A DNA stretch of 64,000 nucleotides from Saccharopolyspora indica (GTDB taxonomy: Bacteria > Actinomycetota > Actinomycetes > Mycobacteriales > Pseudonocardiaceae), in the NCBI RefSeq assembly GCF_027853965.1, contig NZ_JAQGLB010000022.1, positions 62,001 through 126,000 on the forward strand. The letters run 5' to 3'. The translations under genes and the position numbers were made by a program. How positions within the stretch are numbered: position 1 is the first letter of the stretch; every line of letters begins with the position of its first letter. Below the pieces are notes generated by a model that ran no database searches, was not told where the DNA came from, and saw only the letters and a program-made list of their open reading frames with translations. This document shows positions 42,663 to 51,145 of this stretch, piece after piece.

Positions 42663-43676
42663 ATGCGGAAGCTCGTGGTTGCGTTCGTCGTGCTCGCGGG
42701 TTTCGCAGGTCTGATCGGCGTCGGCGCGGTGACCATGCTGCTGTCCGGCGGCGGTGGCCGCGCGGGCTGGTCCAGCTGCAGCTCCAACCTCGGGCCGTGG
42801 GGCGACGGTGCCGAGCAGGGGCAGCGCGATGCCGCGAAGCTGTCGGGCGAGTCGATCGGCATCGTGCAGCGCATCATCGAGATCGGCCAGCAGCGCGATC
42901 TGCCGCCGCGCGCCTGGCAGATCGCGATCCAGGCGGGCAAGACCGAGTCGAACCTGGCCAACCTCTTCCACGGCGACCGGGACTCGCTGGGCATCTTCCA
43001 GATGCGGCCCTCCATGGGCTGGGGAACCGTGCAGCAGGTCACCGACGTGGACTACCAGATCAACAAGTTCTACGACGTGCTCCTCGAGGTCCCGGGCTGG
43101 GAGGAGATGCGCCCCGGCACCGCCGCCCAGAAGGTGGAGCGCTCGGCCTTCCCGCTGCGCTACCACAAGTGGGAGCCGATGGCCGCGCACCTGGTGAGCG
43201 CGGAGGGCGACGTCAGCGGCATCACCGCCTGCGACGAGCTGCCGAGCGCGAGCGTGCTGGGCGGGCAGGCCCTCCAGTACGCGCACGCGCAGCTGGGCAA
43301 GCCGTACGTGTGGGGCGCGGCCGGGCCGGACACCTTCGACTGCTCGGGCCTGACCCAGCAGGCGTGGAAGGCCGCCGGGGTGGAGATCCCGAAGTACTCG
43401 CAGACGCAGTACTTCCAGGGCGGCGTGCACGTGCCGCTGAACCAGGCGCAGCCCGGTGACCTGGTCTTCTGGGGCAGCGGGCGGGACCCGAAGGGCATCC
43501 ACCACGTGGCGCTGTACCTGGGTGACGAGAAGGTGCTGCACGCCCCGCAGCCCGGCGAGTCCGTCGAGATCGAGACGCTGTGGGACGGCGGCGAGCTGCT
43601 GCCGATGGTGGTCCGGCCGGCCGCCGACACGCCCCCGCAGGAGGCTGCCGTTCCTGCCGCGGGTGGCGAAGGTTAG
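42663..43676 (+). CDS. Lytic-transglycosylase-like / NlpC-P60 peptidoglycan hydrolase
   Basis: The 337-residue protein has an N-terminal helix (LVVAFVVLAGFAGLIGVGAVTML), a lysozyme-like domain (RAWQIAIQAGKTESNLANLFHGDRDSLGIFQMRPSMGWG; E in KTESN is the likely catalytic acid), and a C-terminal NlpC/P60 endopeptidase with C227 (FDCSGLTQQAWK) and H281 (HHVALYLG). This two-enzyme layout, like VirB1-type hydrolases of Gram-positive conjugation systems, opens peptidoglycan for a channel. The ATG follows the previous stop directly. A short Pro/Ala tail ends the protein. Confidence 0.92.
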   Translation: MRKLVVAFVVLAGFAGLIGVGAVTMLLSGGGGRAGWSSCSSNLGPWGDGAEQGQRDAAKLSGESIGIVQRIIEIGQQRDLPPRAWQIAIQAGKTESNLANLFHGDRDSLGIFQMRPSMGWGTVQQVTDVDYQINKFYDVLLEVPGWEEMRPGTAAQKVERSAFPLRYHKWEPMAAHLVSAEGDVSGITACDELPSASVLGGQALQYAHAQLGKPYVWGAAGPDTFDCSGLTQQAWKAAGVEIPKYSQTQYFQGGVHVPLNQAQPGDLVFWGSGRDPKGIHHVALYLGDEKVLHAPQPGESVEIETLWDGGELLPMVVRPAADTPPQEAAVPAAGGEG

Positions 43677-43806
43677 GTAAGAATGGCGGGGGCCTGCTGA
43701 CGTTGAGAACGCGCGGTTCGGCCGGGTCCCGCAGCGGAACCGAGGATCCGGCGAAGTGGGTGGACCGCTCACCCGCGTCCGCGCGAGTTCTCGGAAAGGG
43801 TGCACG

Positions 43807-44268
43807 ATGTTCACGCCAGACCCGATTCCGCGGCCATCCGGTCCGCCCGCGTCGAGCACGCCGCTCGGCGACTACCTCGCGCACCGGCGGCTGCCGGGCG
43901 TGGATCCCGGTTACGCGGTGCTGCCGCGTTCGCTGGCCGAGGCCATGCCGCTGCCGTGGCAGCAGCAGATGAGCAACCTGCTCGCCGAGTTCCACCAGGC
44001 CTTCGGGCACCTGCAGTGGCCGGTCTACCGGGTCGTGCCGTCCCGCTACGAGCGGCTGGTGGACCTCGACGACGACCAGCTCGCCGAGGTCGGGTGCACG
44101 GTGGAGGTCGGCGACGACGGCGAGCTGGAGTACCGGATGCGCGACGGGCGCCGGGTCGACAACCCGGAGTCCCAGCAGGTGCTGGTGTCCTGCCTGGACC
44201 CGATCCCGCGGCAGACCCCGGGCGGACCGCAGCCGACCCCGGCCGCTCCGCCACCGCCTGCCTGGTGA
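43807..44268 (+). CDS. Conserved-looking protein of unknown function
   Basis: The 153-residue protein has no membrane helix or signal. The start (MFTPDPIPRPSGPPASSTPLGDYLAHRRLPGVDPGYAVLPRSLAEAMPLPWQQQMSNLLAEFHQAF) and a later VYRVVPSRYERLVDLDDDQLAEVGCTVEV segment suggest a small alpha/beta protein; the tail is Pro-rich. It lies 130 bp after the wall-hydrolase gene, in the same direction, and is probably the last member of the operon or a soluble accessory protein. I do not recognise it. Confidence 0.65.
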   Translation: MFTPDPIPRPSGPPASSTPLGDYLAHRRLPGVDPGYAVLPRSLAEAMPLPWQQQMSNLLAEFHQAFGHLQWPVYRVVPSRYERLVDLDDDQLAEVGCTVEVGDDGELEYRMRDGRRVDNPESQQVLVSCLDPIPRQTPGGPQPTPAAPPPPAW

Positions 44269-44385
44269 GGCGTCCAGCCCGGTCGGTACCCGCGCAGAAC
44301 GAGCGGGTCCGCCGCCATTCGGACATCCCGGTCTAGTACGTGCGCGGTGCGTGACAGCCGCGCGCAGTCGTGCGAGGCTCGGTGC

Positions 44386-44574
44386 ATGCCCCGCGGAAGG
44401 TGGTACTTCTGTCTGAAGCACCGGCAGGTCGAGCCGAAGGCCGGCTGCCGCGCCGCTGAGCGCTTGGGGCCCTACCCGGACCAGGAGACCGCGGCTCGCG
44501 CGCTGGAGATAGCCGCGGAGCGCACCAAGGCGGCCGACGAGGCCGACGTGCGCTGGGAAGAAGACGAGGACTGA
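44386..44574 (+). CDS. Small conserved protein, function unknown
   Basis: The 62-residue protein begins MPRGRWYFCLKHRQVEPKAG and continues with CRAAERLGPYPDQETAARALEIAAERTKAADEADVRWEEDED. Two cysteines and a His (CLKH...GC) could bind a metal. The LGPYPDQETAARAL part resembles a short SPOR-like or DUF helix. Such proteins are common beside other genes in actinomycetes. The ATG at 44386 is chosen over the longer frame at 44347. Its stop lies six bases before the RNB gene, suggesting co-transcription. Confidence 0.6.
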   Translation: MPRGRWYFCLKHRQVEPKAGCRAAERLGPYPDQETAARALEIAAERTKAADEADVRWEEDED

Positions 44575-44579
44575 GCCTC

Positions 44580-46013
44580 GTGGCGGCGGCGGTGGGTCCA
44601 GCAGGTGGTACCGGAGTCGCCGCTGCCGCGCAGGACTTCTCGGCGATCCGCACCGAACTGGGGCTGCCCGCCGACTACCCGCCCGCCGCGCTGGCCGAGG
44701 TCGAGCGGACCGTGGCGCAGCCGGTGCCCACCGGTTGCCGGTCGGACGCCACCGATCTGCCGCTGGTCACCGTCGATCCGCCCGGGGCCAAGGACCTCGA
44801 CCAGGCGGTGCTGGTCCGGCGGCGCCGCCGCGGCTACCGGATCCACTACGCGATCGCCGACGTCGCGGCGTTCGTTGTCCCCGGCGGCGCGCTGGACGCG
44901 GAGTCCCGCCGCCGCGGTCAGACCCTCTACCTGCCCGACGGCAACGTCCCGCTGCACCCGACGCGGCTGTCCGAAGACGCCGCGAGCCTGTTACCGGGGC
45001 AGGTGCGAGCGGCCGTGCTGTGGACCATCGACCTGGACCCGGACGGGCTGCCGGTGCGCGTGGACGTCCGCCGCGCGCTGGTGCGCTCGGTGGCGCAGCT
45101 GGACTACGACGGCGTGCAGCGGTCGCTTGAGCTGGGCATCCCGCACCCGTCGATCGCGCTGCTGCCCGACGTCGGCCGGTTGCGCCGGGAGCAGGCGATG
45201 CGGCGCGGTGCGATCGAGCTCGGCCTGCCCGAGCAGCAGGTGGAGTCCGACGGAGCGGGCGGCTGGCGGCTGGTGCTGCGGCCGCGGCTGGTGGTCGAGG
45301 CGTGGAACGCGGAGATCTCGCTGCTGACCGGGATGTGCGCGGCGGAGATGATGCTCTCCGCCGGGATCGGGGTGCTGCGCACGGTGCCGGACCCGGAGCC
45401 GGAGACGGTCGCCGGGCTGCGCCGCTCGGCGACCCGGCTCGGCGTGGCGTGGCCGGTGGACCTCCCGCCCGCGGTGGCGCTGGCCGAGATGGACCCGATC
45501 CGGCCCGAATCGCTCGCCGTGCACGTGGCGGCGACGCGGCTGCTGCGCGGAGCCGGCTACACCGCCTTCGGCGACGGCGCGCCCGCGAAGGCCAACCACG
45601 CGGGCATCGGTGCGTCGTACGCGCACGTCACGGCTCCGCTGCGGCGCCTGGTCGACCGCTACAGCGCCGAGGTGTGCCTGGCGGTGGCCGAGGACCGGCC
45701 GGTGCCCGGGTGGGTGCTGGAGGCGTTGGCGCAGCTGCCCTCGGCGATGGGCAGCTCCGACCGGATCGCGGGCCAGGTGGAACGGGCCTGCATCGCCCAA
45801 GCGCAGGCGTGGTCGCTGGTCTCGCGGGTCGGCGAGGAGTTCCCGGCCACCGTGCTGCGCGCCTCGAACGGGGTGGCGGGCGAGGTGTTCGTGGCTGCTC
45901 CGCCGGTCATCGCCCGCTGCACCGGCGACGGGCTCGGCGAGGGCCAGCAGGTCCGGGTGCGACTGGTGGTGGCCGATCCCTCGCGCCGCGAGGTCGCGTT
46001 CGAAGTGGCCTGA
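44580..46013 (+). CDS. RNB-domain ribonuclease (RNase II/R family, short form)
   Basis: The 477-residue enzyme degrades single-stranded RNA from the 3' end. The catalytic block is VTVDPPGAKDLDQAVLV, followed by YAIADVAAFV, YLPDGNVPLHPTRLSEDAASLLPG, ISLLTGMCAAEMML, and the C-terminal YAHVTAPLRRLVDRY with the conserved Arg. It is much shorter than RNase R (about 700-800 residues): cold-shock and most of the S1 domain are missing, as in many actinobacterial homologs. GTG at 44580. Confidence 0.9.
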   Translation: MAAAVGPAGGTGVAAAAQDFSAIRTELGLPADYPPAALAEVERTVAQPVPTGCRSDATDLPLVTVDPPGAKDLDQAVLVRRRRRGYRIHYAIADVAAFVVPGGALDAESRRRGQTLYLPDGNVPLHPTRLSEDAASLLPGQVRAAVLWTIDLDPDGLPVRVDVRRALVRSVAQLDYDGVQRSLELGIPHPSIALLPDVGRLRREQAMRRGAIELGLPEQQVESDGAGGWRLVLRPRLVVEAWNAEISLLTGMCAAEMMLSAGIGVLRTVPDPEPETVAGLRRSATRLGVAWPVDLPPAVALAEMDPIRPESLAVHVAATRLLRGAGYTAFGDGAPAKANHAGIGASYAHVTAPLRRLVDRYSAEVCLAVAEDRPVPGWVLEALAQLPSAMGSSDRIAGQVERACIAQAQAWSLVSRVGEEFPATVLRASNGVAGEVFVAAPPVIARCTGDGLGEGQQVRVRLVVADPSRREVAFEVA

Positions 46014-46089
46014 CGCACACCCCGTGGCGGATTCCCCCGCGCCGGTCGATCGTTGACGCCAGAGGAGTCGACGTCGACGAAAGGGGCCA

Positions 46090-46758
46090 GTGGTGGCTGA
46101 GGTGCGCGAGATGACCATCGGAGTCCTGGGCGGAACCGGGGCGCAGGGCCGCGGACTGGCGATCAGGTGGGCGCAGGCGGGGCTGAAGGTCGTCATCGGC
46201 TCGCGCAGCGCCGACCGCGCCGAGCAGGCGGCGAAGGAGATCGTCGAGGTCGCCGGCGGCGACGTCACCGGGCAGGACAACGCGGGCTGCGCGGCGGCGG
46301 CCGACATCGTGCTGGCTGCGGTGCCCTGGGAGGGGCACGCGGAGCTGCTGAAGTCCCTGCAACCGCAGCTGGCGGGCAAGATCGTGGTCGACTGCGTGAA
46401 CCCGCTGGGCTTCGACAAGAAGGGCCCGTACGCGCTGCCGGTGCCGGAGGGCAGCGCGGCGCAGCAGGCCGAGCAGCTGCTGCCGGACTCGCGGGTGACC
46501 GCCGCGTTCCACCACGTCTCGGCGGTGGCGCTGGCGGACCTGAGCGTCGACCACGTCGACCTGGACGTCCTCGTGCTCGGCGACGACCGCGAGGCCACCG
46601 ACGTGGTCCGCGCCCTGGCGGACGTGATCCCCGGCGTGCGCGGCGTCTACGGCGGCCGCCTGCGCAACGCCCACCAGGTGGAAGCGCTGACCGCGAACCT
46701 CATCGCGATCAACCGCCGCTACAAGGCCCACGCGGGCCTGCGCATCACCGACATCTGA
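46090..46758 (+). CDS. npdG: F420-dependent NADP reductase (NADPH:F420 oxidoreductase)
   Basis: The enzyme moves hydride between NADPH and coenzyme F420. The 222-residue protein starts with a Rossmann motif TIGVLGGTGAQGRGLAIRWAQAG and GSRSADRA (NADP phosphate binding), then VLAAVPWEGHAELLKSLQ, VNPLGFDKKGPYALPVPEGSAAQQAEQLLP and VTAAFHHVSAVAL, all typical. Start is GTG at 46090, or ATG at 46111. Fits the F420/PPOX gene elsewhere in the window. Confidence 0.92.
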   Translation: MVAEVREMTIGVLGGTGAQGRGLAIRWAQAGLKVVIGSRSADRAEQAAKEIVEVAGGDVTGQDNAGCAAAADIVLAAVPWEGHAELLKSLQPQLAGKIVVDCVNPLGFDKKGPYALPVPEGSAAQQAEQLLPDSRVTAAFHHVSAVALADLSVDHVDLDVLVLGDDREATDVVRALADVIPGVRGVYGGRLRNAHQVEALTANLIAINRRYKAHAGLRITDI

Positions 46759-46820
46759 GCAGCTCCGAACACCCGGGGCCCTCGAACTCACGACCCGCGG
46801 CCACCGCACCTCGCGGGGCG

Positions 46821-46878
46821 TCAATTTCGTACGAAATTGACCGTCACCCGGGTGAACGTCAATTTCGCGCGAAATTGA
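46821..46878. repeat. Pair of 20-bp TCAATTTCG/CGAAATTGA palindromes
   Basis: TCAATTTCGTACGAAATTGA (46821-46840) and TCAATTTCGCGCGAAATTGA (46859-46878) are perfect 20-bp palindromes separated by 18 bp; both are flanked by CGTC/GAC(G). A third copy follows the DUF4326 gene at 47347-47366. Confidence 0.9.
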
Positions 46879-46942
46879 CGCCTCCCCGGGTGACGGGCGT
46901 TGTTGTCGGGGGGTCGGTGCGGCGGCACCCTGGGCGGCGGAG

Positions 46943-47338
46943 GTGGTGGCGGTGCTGCCGGAGGAAGCGAGCTGCTGGAGCGACGACGAGCGGGAGCGGG
47001 CCGACGCCCTGCTGGACGGCCACGCCGTCGTGGTCAACGTCCGCAAGGGCGGCCCGCACAAGCACCTGGTGCCGTGGCTGGAGGAGTCCGGCCTGCTGAC
47101 CTACGTGGGGCACTCCGGGCCGCGGCACTCCTGGCCGGAGTCGGAGTTCGCCAGCCCGTTCCTCAAGGAGGCCAAGGTCGACCGCGAGGCCATGGTCCAC
47201 CACTACGAGCAGTGGCTCGACGAGCAGCCGAACCTGCTGGCCAAGCTCCGCGACGGCGAGCTCTCCGGCCGGGCCCTGGGCTGCTGGTGCGCCCCGAAGC
47301 CCTGCCACGCCGACGTCCTCGCCAAGCGCGCCGGCTGA
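46943..47338 (+). CDS. DUF4326 domain protein
   Basis: The 131-residue protein contains the DUF4326 pattern: VVNVRKGGPHKHLVPWLEESGLLTYVGHSG, SEFASPF, a helical LLAKLRDGELSGRALGCWCAPKPCHADVLA with a Cys-x-Cys...Cys-His set that may bind metal. The family's function is unknown; members occur in phages and bacteria. It is bracketed by related palindromes (two upstream, one downstream), with a start at GTG 46943. Confidence 0.82.
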   Translation: MVAVLPEEASCWSDDERERADALLDGHAVVVNVRKGGPHKHLVPWLEESGLLTYVGHSGPRHSWPESEFASPFLKEAKVDREAMVHHYEQWLDEQPNLLAKLRDGELSGRALGCWCAPKPCHADVLAKRAG

Positions 47339-47346
47339 GCGGCGCG

Positions 47347-47366
47347 TCAATTTCGCACGAAATTGA
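47347..47366. repeat. Single 20-bp palindrome downstream of the DUF4326 gene
   Basis: TCAATTTCGCACGAAATTGA is the third copy of the element found at 46821 and 46859, with one off-centre mismatch from perfect symmetry. It lies between the converging DUF4326 and SDR genes. Confidence 0.85.
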
Positions 47367-47396
47367 CCATCCGCATCGCGACGGAGCTGTGCGCGG

Positions 47397-48143
47397 TCAC
47401 ATCTCGGCGCGGCGGCCGCCGTCGACCGTCCAGGCCGCTCCGGTGACGTAGGAGGCCTTGGGCGAGAGCAGGAAGACCGCGACGGCGGCGAGCTCGGCCG
47501 GGTCGCCGGAGCGGCGCAGCGCCGCGGCCTGCACGGCGGCTTCGTGCGCCTTCGGGTCGCCCGCCGCGATCGTGCGGGCGCGTTCGGTGTCGAAGCGCCC
47601 GGGCAGCAGGGCGTTGACCCGGACGCCTCGCGGGCCGACCTCGGTGGCCAGGTCCTTGACGAAGCCCTGGGTGGCGGGTCGCGCGACGTTCGAGCTGGCC
47701 AGCCCGGTCAGCGGTTCCGCACCCGAGGTGGAGGTCAGGACGACGACGGAGCCGCCGTCGCCGAGCTCGGCGGCGACCTCGCGGGCCATCCGGATCGGCG
47801 CGATGGTGGCGATCTCCAGGCCGCGGCGCAGCGTGTCGTCGTCCAGCCCGCTCGGCATCCCGGCGGGCGGACCGCCGTGGCTGACGAACAACCCGTCCAA
47901 CCGCCCGAACTGCTCCCGCGCGTGGTCGATCAGCCGCCGCGGCGAGGTGGGGTCGGTGAGATCCGCGGCGAGCCCGCGCGCCCGGTCGCCGAGCTCGGCG
48001 ACGGCATCGGCGGTGTTCGCCGCGGACGAGGACGAGACGACGACGTGCGCTCCTTCGTCGACCAGCGCCCGAGCGGTGGCGAAGCCGAGGCCCTTGCTGG
48101 CGCCGGTGACGATGAAGCACCGCCCGGAGAGATCCAGATCCAT
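47397..48143 (-). CDS. Short-chain dehydrogenase/reductase, divergent active site
   Basis: The 248-residue Rossmann enzyme has TGASKGLG at residues 13-20, D62-type ADLT and SHGGPPAG in place of NNAG. The usual YxxxK catalytic pair is not obvious: after STSGAEPLTGLAS the sequence is NVARPATQGFVKDLATEVG, with a Lys in GFVKDL but no tyrosine at the standard spacing. A C-terminal SPKASYVTGAAWTVDGG closes the fold. Related FabG-like proteins with the SNVLRP pattern exist in actinomycetes. The ATG is at 48141-48143. Confidence 0.85.
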   Translation of the reverse strand: MDLDLSGRCFIVTGASKGLGFATARALVDEGAHVVVSSSSAANTADAVAELGDRARGLAADLTDPTSPRRLIDHAREQFGRLDGLFVSHGGPPAGMPSGLDDDTLRRGLEIATIAPIRMAREVAAELGDGGSVVVLTSTSGAEPLTGLASSNVARPATQGFVKDLATEVGPRGVRVNALLPGRFDTERARTIAAGDPKAHEAAVQAAALRRSGDPAELAAVAVFLLSPKASYVTGAAWTVDGGRRAEM

Positions 48144-48213
48144 GCCCGGAACCCTAAGCCGCCCAACGATCTCCCAAAACCCCGGACTCCGCACCAGGCC
48201 ACGGCTTCCTGCT

Positions 48214-48257
48214 GCGATTTCAAGGGAAATCGGACGTCCGATTTCCCTTGAAATCGC
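48214..48257. repeat. Perfect 44-bp palindrome built of two inverted GATTTC/GAAATC units
   Basis: Two units, GATTTCAAGGGAAATC (48216-48231) and its reverse complement (48240-48255), flank a GGACGTCC centre, so the whole 44-bp segment is a perfect palindrome. It lies between the divergent SDR and GST genes. Confidence 0.92.
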
Positions 48258-48347
48258 GTTCGGTCACCCGGACGCCGCGGTGGTCCAGGTGGTGGGACGC
48301 CGGGATTCCGGCTGATTTCCGGGGCTTCGCGGGCCTAGGGTGGCGGC

Positions 48348-49325
48348 ATGGCCGAGGCGCAGTTCGGGGCGGAGACGTCGCAGCGCGGCGAGTGGGTGCG
48401 GCAGGCGAACCGGTTCACCGACCGGATCACCGCGGACGGTTCCTCCGGGTGGCCGGTGGAGCCGGACCGGTACCGGCTGGTGGTGAGCCTGGCCTGCCCG
48501 TGGGCGCACCGGTCGGTGATCGTGCGCCGGTTGCTGGGGTTGGAGGACGTGCTGTCGCTGGGCGTCGTGGACCCGGTCCGCGACGAGCGGGGCTGGCGGT
48601 TCTCCCTGGACCCGGACGGCCGCGACCCGGTGACCGGGATCGCCTACCTCTCCGAGGCGTACCTGGCCGCCGATCCCGGCTTCACCGGCCGGTACACGGT
48701 CCCGGCGATCCTGGACGTCGCCGAGCGCAGGGTCGTCACCAACGACTACCCGCAGATCACCCTGGACCTGTCCGCGGAGTGGGCCGAGCACCACCGCGAA
48801 GGCGCCCCGCAGCTCTACCCGGAGTCCCTGCGCGCGGAGATCGACGAGGTCAACGCCCTGGTGTACCGCGACGTCAACAACGGCGTGTACCGCTGCGGTT
48901 TCGCCACCTCGCAGCAGGCCTACGAGGAGGCCTTCGAGCGGCTCTTCGCCCGCCTGGACCGGCTCTCCGAGCGGTTGGCCGGGCAGCGCTACCTGGTCGG
49001 TGACGCGATCACCGAGGCCGACGTCCGGCTGTTCACCACGCTGGTCCGCTTCGACGCCGTCTACCACGGGCACTTCAAGTGCAACCGGCAGAAGCTGACG
49101 GAGCTGCCGGTGCTGTGGGCCTACGCCCGGGACCTGTTCCAGACCCCGGGTTTCGGCGACACGGTGGACTTCGACCACATCAAGCGGCACTACTACGCCA
49201 CCCACCACCAGATCAACCCGACGGGGATCGTCCCGCTCGGCCCGGACCCGTCCGCCTGGCACACCCCGCACGACCGGGAATCCCTGGGCGGCAGGCCCTT
49301 CGGCGCGGGATCGCCGCCGGTCTAG
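48348..49325 (+). CDS. Glutathione S-transferase-fold reductase (YqjG/ECM4-like hydroquinone reductase)
   Basis: The 325-residue protein belongs to the S-glutathionyl-hydroquinone reductase family. The N-terminal thioredoxin fold has catalytic Cys50 in SLACPWAHRSVIVRRLLGL, then VPAILD and SxxI-type NDYPQIT, and the C-terminal helical domain ends with KCNRQKLTELPVLWAYARDLFQTPGFGDTVDFDHIKRHYYATHHQINPTGIVPLGP, the family hallmark. Actinobacteria use mycothiol, so the thiol partner may be mycothiol. The stop overlaps the convergent NmrA-like gene by 4 bp. Confidence 0.9.
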   Translation: MAEAQFGAETSQRGEWVRQANRFTDRITADGSSGWPVEPDRYRLVVSLACPWAHRSVIVRRLLGLEDVLSLGVVDPVRDERGWRFSLDPDGRDPVTGIAYLSEAYLAADPGFTGRYTVPAILDVAERRVVTNDYPQITLDLSAEWAEHHREGAPQLYPESLRAEIDEVNALVYRDVNNGVYRCGFATSQQAYEEAFERLFARLDRLSERLAGQRYLVGDAITEADVRLFTTLVRFDAVYHGHFKCNRQKLTELPVLWAYARDLFQTPGFGDTVDFDHIKRHYYATHHQINPTGIVPLGPDPSAWHTPHDRESLGGRPFGAGSPPV

Positions 49326-50203
49326 AGCGCGGGGCGGAGCCACGCGTGCGCCCAGGCCGCGAGCGTGGTCGGTGTCGTGGTGACGATGCTGCGCACGTCT
49401 TCGGGGACGAAGTCCTCGCGCTGGCCGACGGACATCCCGACGATGCCCTCGACCTGGCCGCTGCTCAAACCGGCCGATCGCAGGGCGGCGCGGAATTCGT
49501 CGTCGGAGATCCGCTCGGCGCGTACCTCGCGTCCCACCGATCGGCTCAAGATCTCGGCCACCTGCGCGAACGTCAGGTCCTCGGGGCCGTGCACGGCCTG
49601 CACGCCGCATCCGGACCAGTTGGTCGCGAGCAGCCTCGCGGCCGCGATCTCGCCGATGTCGCGGGGATCGACCCAGGGCATCGCGTAGTCGAGGGGCCAC
49701 GGGGTGCGGAGCACGCCCTCGCGCAGGTCTTGGAGGTCCATGAACAGGTTGGTGAAGAAGTAGCCGCAGCGCAGGTGCAGCACGCCGGCCCCGGTGGCGT
49801 TCAGCAGTTCTTCCGTCCTGGCCAGGCCGTCGATCTCTCCGACGCCGTGGCGCTTCTCCGCGCCGATGCTGCTGAGGAACACCGTGCGGCTGATGCCGTT
49901 CTCCCGCACCGCCCGCGCCGCGTTGGCGCCCATGCGGGCATAACCGGCGGCCGGGTCGTCGTCCGGCGTGGGCGGGTCCACCCAGAAGAGGCAATCGGCG
50001 CCTCGCGTCGCGCGGAGGACGGTGTCCGCGTCGCCTTGATCGCCCGGCACGACGTCGACCAGGTCGCGAGTCGCCGCGTCGAGCTTGTCGGGTGTCCGCA
50101 TCAGCAGCGTGGGGCGCACGCCCGCTTGCAGGAGCAGCCGCACGACCCGGGAGCCCACGTGACCGGTGGGCGTGGTGACGACGATCTTGTGCTCGTTCTC
50201 CAT
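49322..50203 (-). CDS. NmrA-like NAD(P)-binding protein
   Basis: The 293-residue protein has the Rossmann start IVVTTPTGHVGSRVVRLLLQAGVRPTLLMR and the extended SDR/NmrA features FLSSIGAEKRHGVGEIDGLARTEELL and LRCGYFFTNLFMD. The nucleotide-binding glycine motif is TPTGHVG. No clear catalytic YxxxK. It might reduce quinones or act as a redox sensor. The ATG is at 50201-50203; panB lies upstream, separated by a strong hairpin. Confidence 0.85.
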   Translation of the reverse strand: MENEHKIVVTTPTGHVGSRVVRLLLQAGVRPTLLMRTPDKLDAATRDLVDVVPGDQGDADTVLRATRGADCLFWVDPPTPDDDPAAGYARMGANAARAVRENGISRTVFLSSIGAEKRHGVGEIDGLARTEELLNATGAGVLHLRCGYFFTNLFMDLQDLREGVLRTPWPLDYAMPWVDPRDIGEIAAARLLATNWSGCGVQAVHGPEDLTFAQVAEILSRSVGREVRAERISDDEFRAALRSAGLSSGQVEGIVGMSVGQREDFVPEDVRSIVTTTPTTLAAWAHAWLRPAL

Positions 50204-50254
50204 GACCGGGACGCTACGAGCAGTCGCGGCCGGATCCTGACCGCAAATGGGAAC

Positions 50255-50286
50255 GTGCGGGGGCTTCCGGCCGGAAGCCCCCGCAC
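50255..50286 (-). terminator. Terminator hairpin after panB
   Basis: GTGCGGGGGCTTCCGG (50255-50270) is followed directly by its exact reverse complement (50271-50286), a 16-bp palindrome without a loop beyond the centre. It begins four bases after the panB stop. Confidence 0.85.
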
Positions 50287-50290
50287 CACC

Positions 50291-51145
50291 TCAGTGGAAG
50301 GAGTGTTCCGCCGCGGGGAAGGCGTGGCCGCGGACGTCTTCGGCGAAGCGGGTGGCCGCGTCGGCGAGGATGCCGCCCACGTCGGCGTAGCGCTTGACGA
50401 AGCGCGCCGTGCGACCGGTGTTCATGCCCGACATGTCGGTCCACACCAGCACCTGCGCGTCGCAGTCCGGGCCGGCGCCGATGCCGACCGTCGGGATGCG
50501 CAGCTCGGCGGTGACGTGCTTGGCCGCCTCCGCCGTCACCATCTCCAGCACCACGGCGAACGCACCGGCCTCCTGCACGGCCAGCGCGTCGGCCAGCAGT
50601 TCTTCAGCCGCGTCGCCGCGGCCCTGCACCCGGTACCCGCCGAGACCGTGCTCGCTCTGCGGGGTGAAGCCGATGTGCGCCATCACCGGGATGCCCGCCG
50701 AGACCAGCGCCTCGATCTGCGGGGCGTAGCGCCGCCCGCCCTCCAGCTTGACCGCGTGCGCGCGGCCTTCCTTCATGAACCGCGTCGCGGTGGCCAGCGC
50801 CTGCTCCGGAGAGGCCTGGTAGGAGCCGAACGGCAGGTCGGCGACCACCAGCGCGCGCTCGGCGGAGCGGGTCACGGCGCGGACCAGCGGCAGCAGTTCG
50901 TCCACGGTCACCGGCAGCGAGGACTCGTAGCCGTAGACGTTGTTGGCCGCCGAGTCGCCGACCAGCAGCACCGGGATCCCGGCCTGGTCGAAGATCCGCG
51001 CGGTGTACATGTCGTAGGAGGTGAGCATCGGCCAGGCCTCGCCGCGCTCCTTCAGCTGCTGCAGGTGGTGGATGCGCACCCGCCGCTTGGCGGGGGTCGA
51101 GCCGTACGGTGCAGCCGTTTCGCCCTGATTCTGGGCAGCAGTCAT
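50291..51145 (-). CDS. panB: 3-methyl-2-oxobutanoate hydroxymethyltransferase (PanB)
   Basis: PanB makes ketopantoate from alpha-ketoisovalerate and methylene-tetrahydrofolate, the first step of pantothenate synthesis. The 284-residue TIM-barrel has [33 protein letters not shown] (metal site D), [40 protein letters not shown] and [18 protein letters not shown]-type ending. Start is ATG 51145, with a ~20-residue extension typical of actinobacteria. A terminator follows. Confidence 0.96.
   Translation of the reverse strand: MTAAQNQGETAAPYGSTPAKRRVRIHHLQQLKERGEAWPMLTSYDMYTARIFDQAGIPVLLVGDSAANNVYGYESSLPVTVDELLPLVRAVTRSAERALVVADLPFGSYQASPEQALATATRFMKEGRAHAVKLEGGRRYAPQIEALVSAGIPVMAHIGFTPQSEHGLGGYRVQGRGDAAEELLADALAVQEAGAFAVVLEMVTAEAAKHVTAELRIPTVGIGAGPDCDAQVLVWTDMSGMNTGRTARFVKRYADVGGILADAATRFAEDVRGHAFPAAEHSFH

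Noticed and set aside
36410-44268. Type VI or VII secretion system
   Set aside because: No Tss, Ecc or WXG100-type protein is present; the ATPase is VirB4-like and the hydrolase fits type IV systems.
36410-44268. Integrative conjugative element
   Set aside because: No integrase, excisionase, relaxase, attachment repeats or tRNA site is visible in or around the operon.
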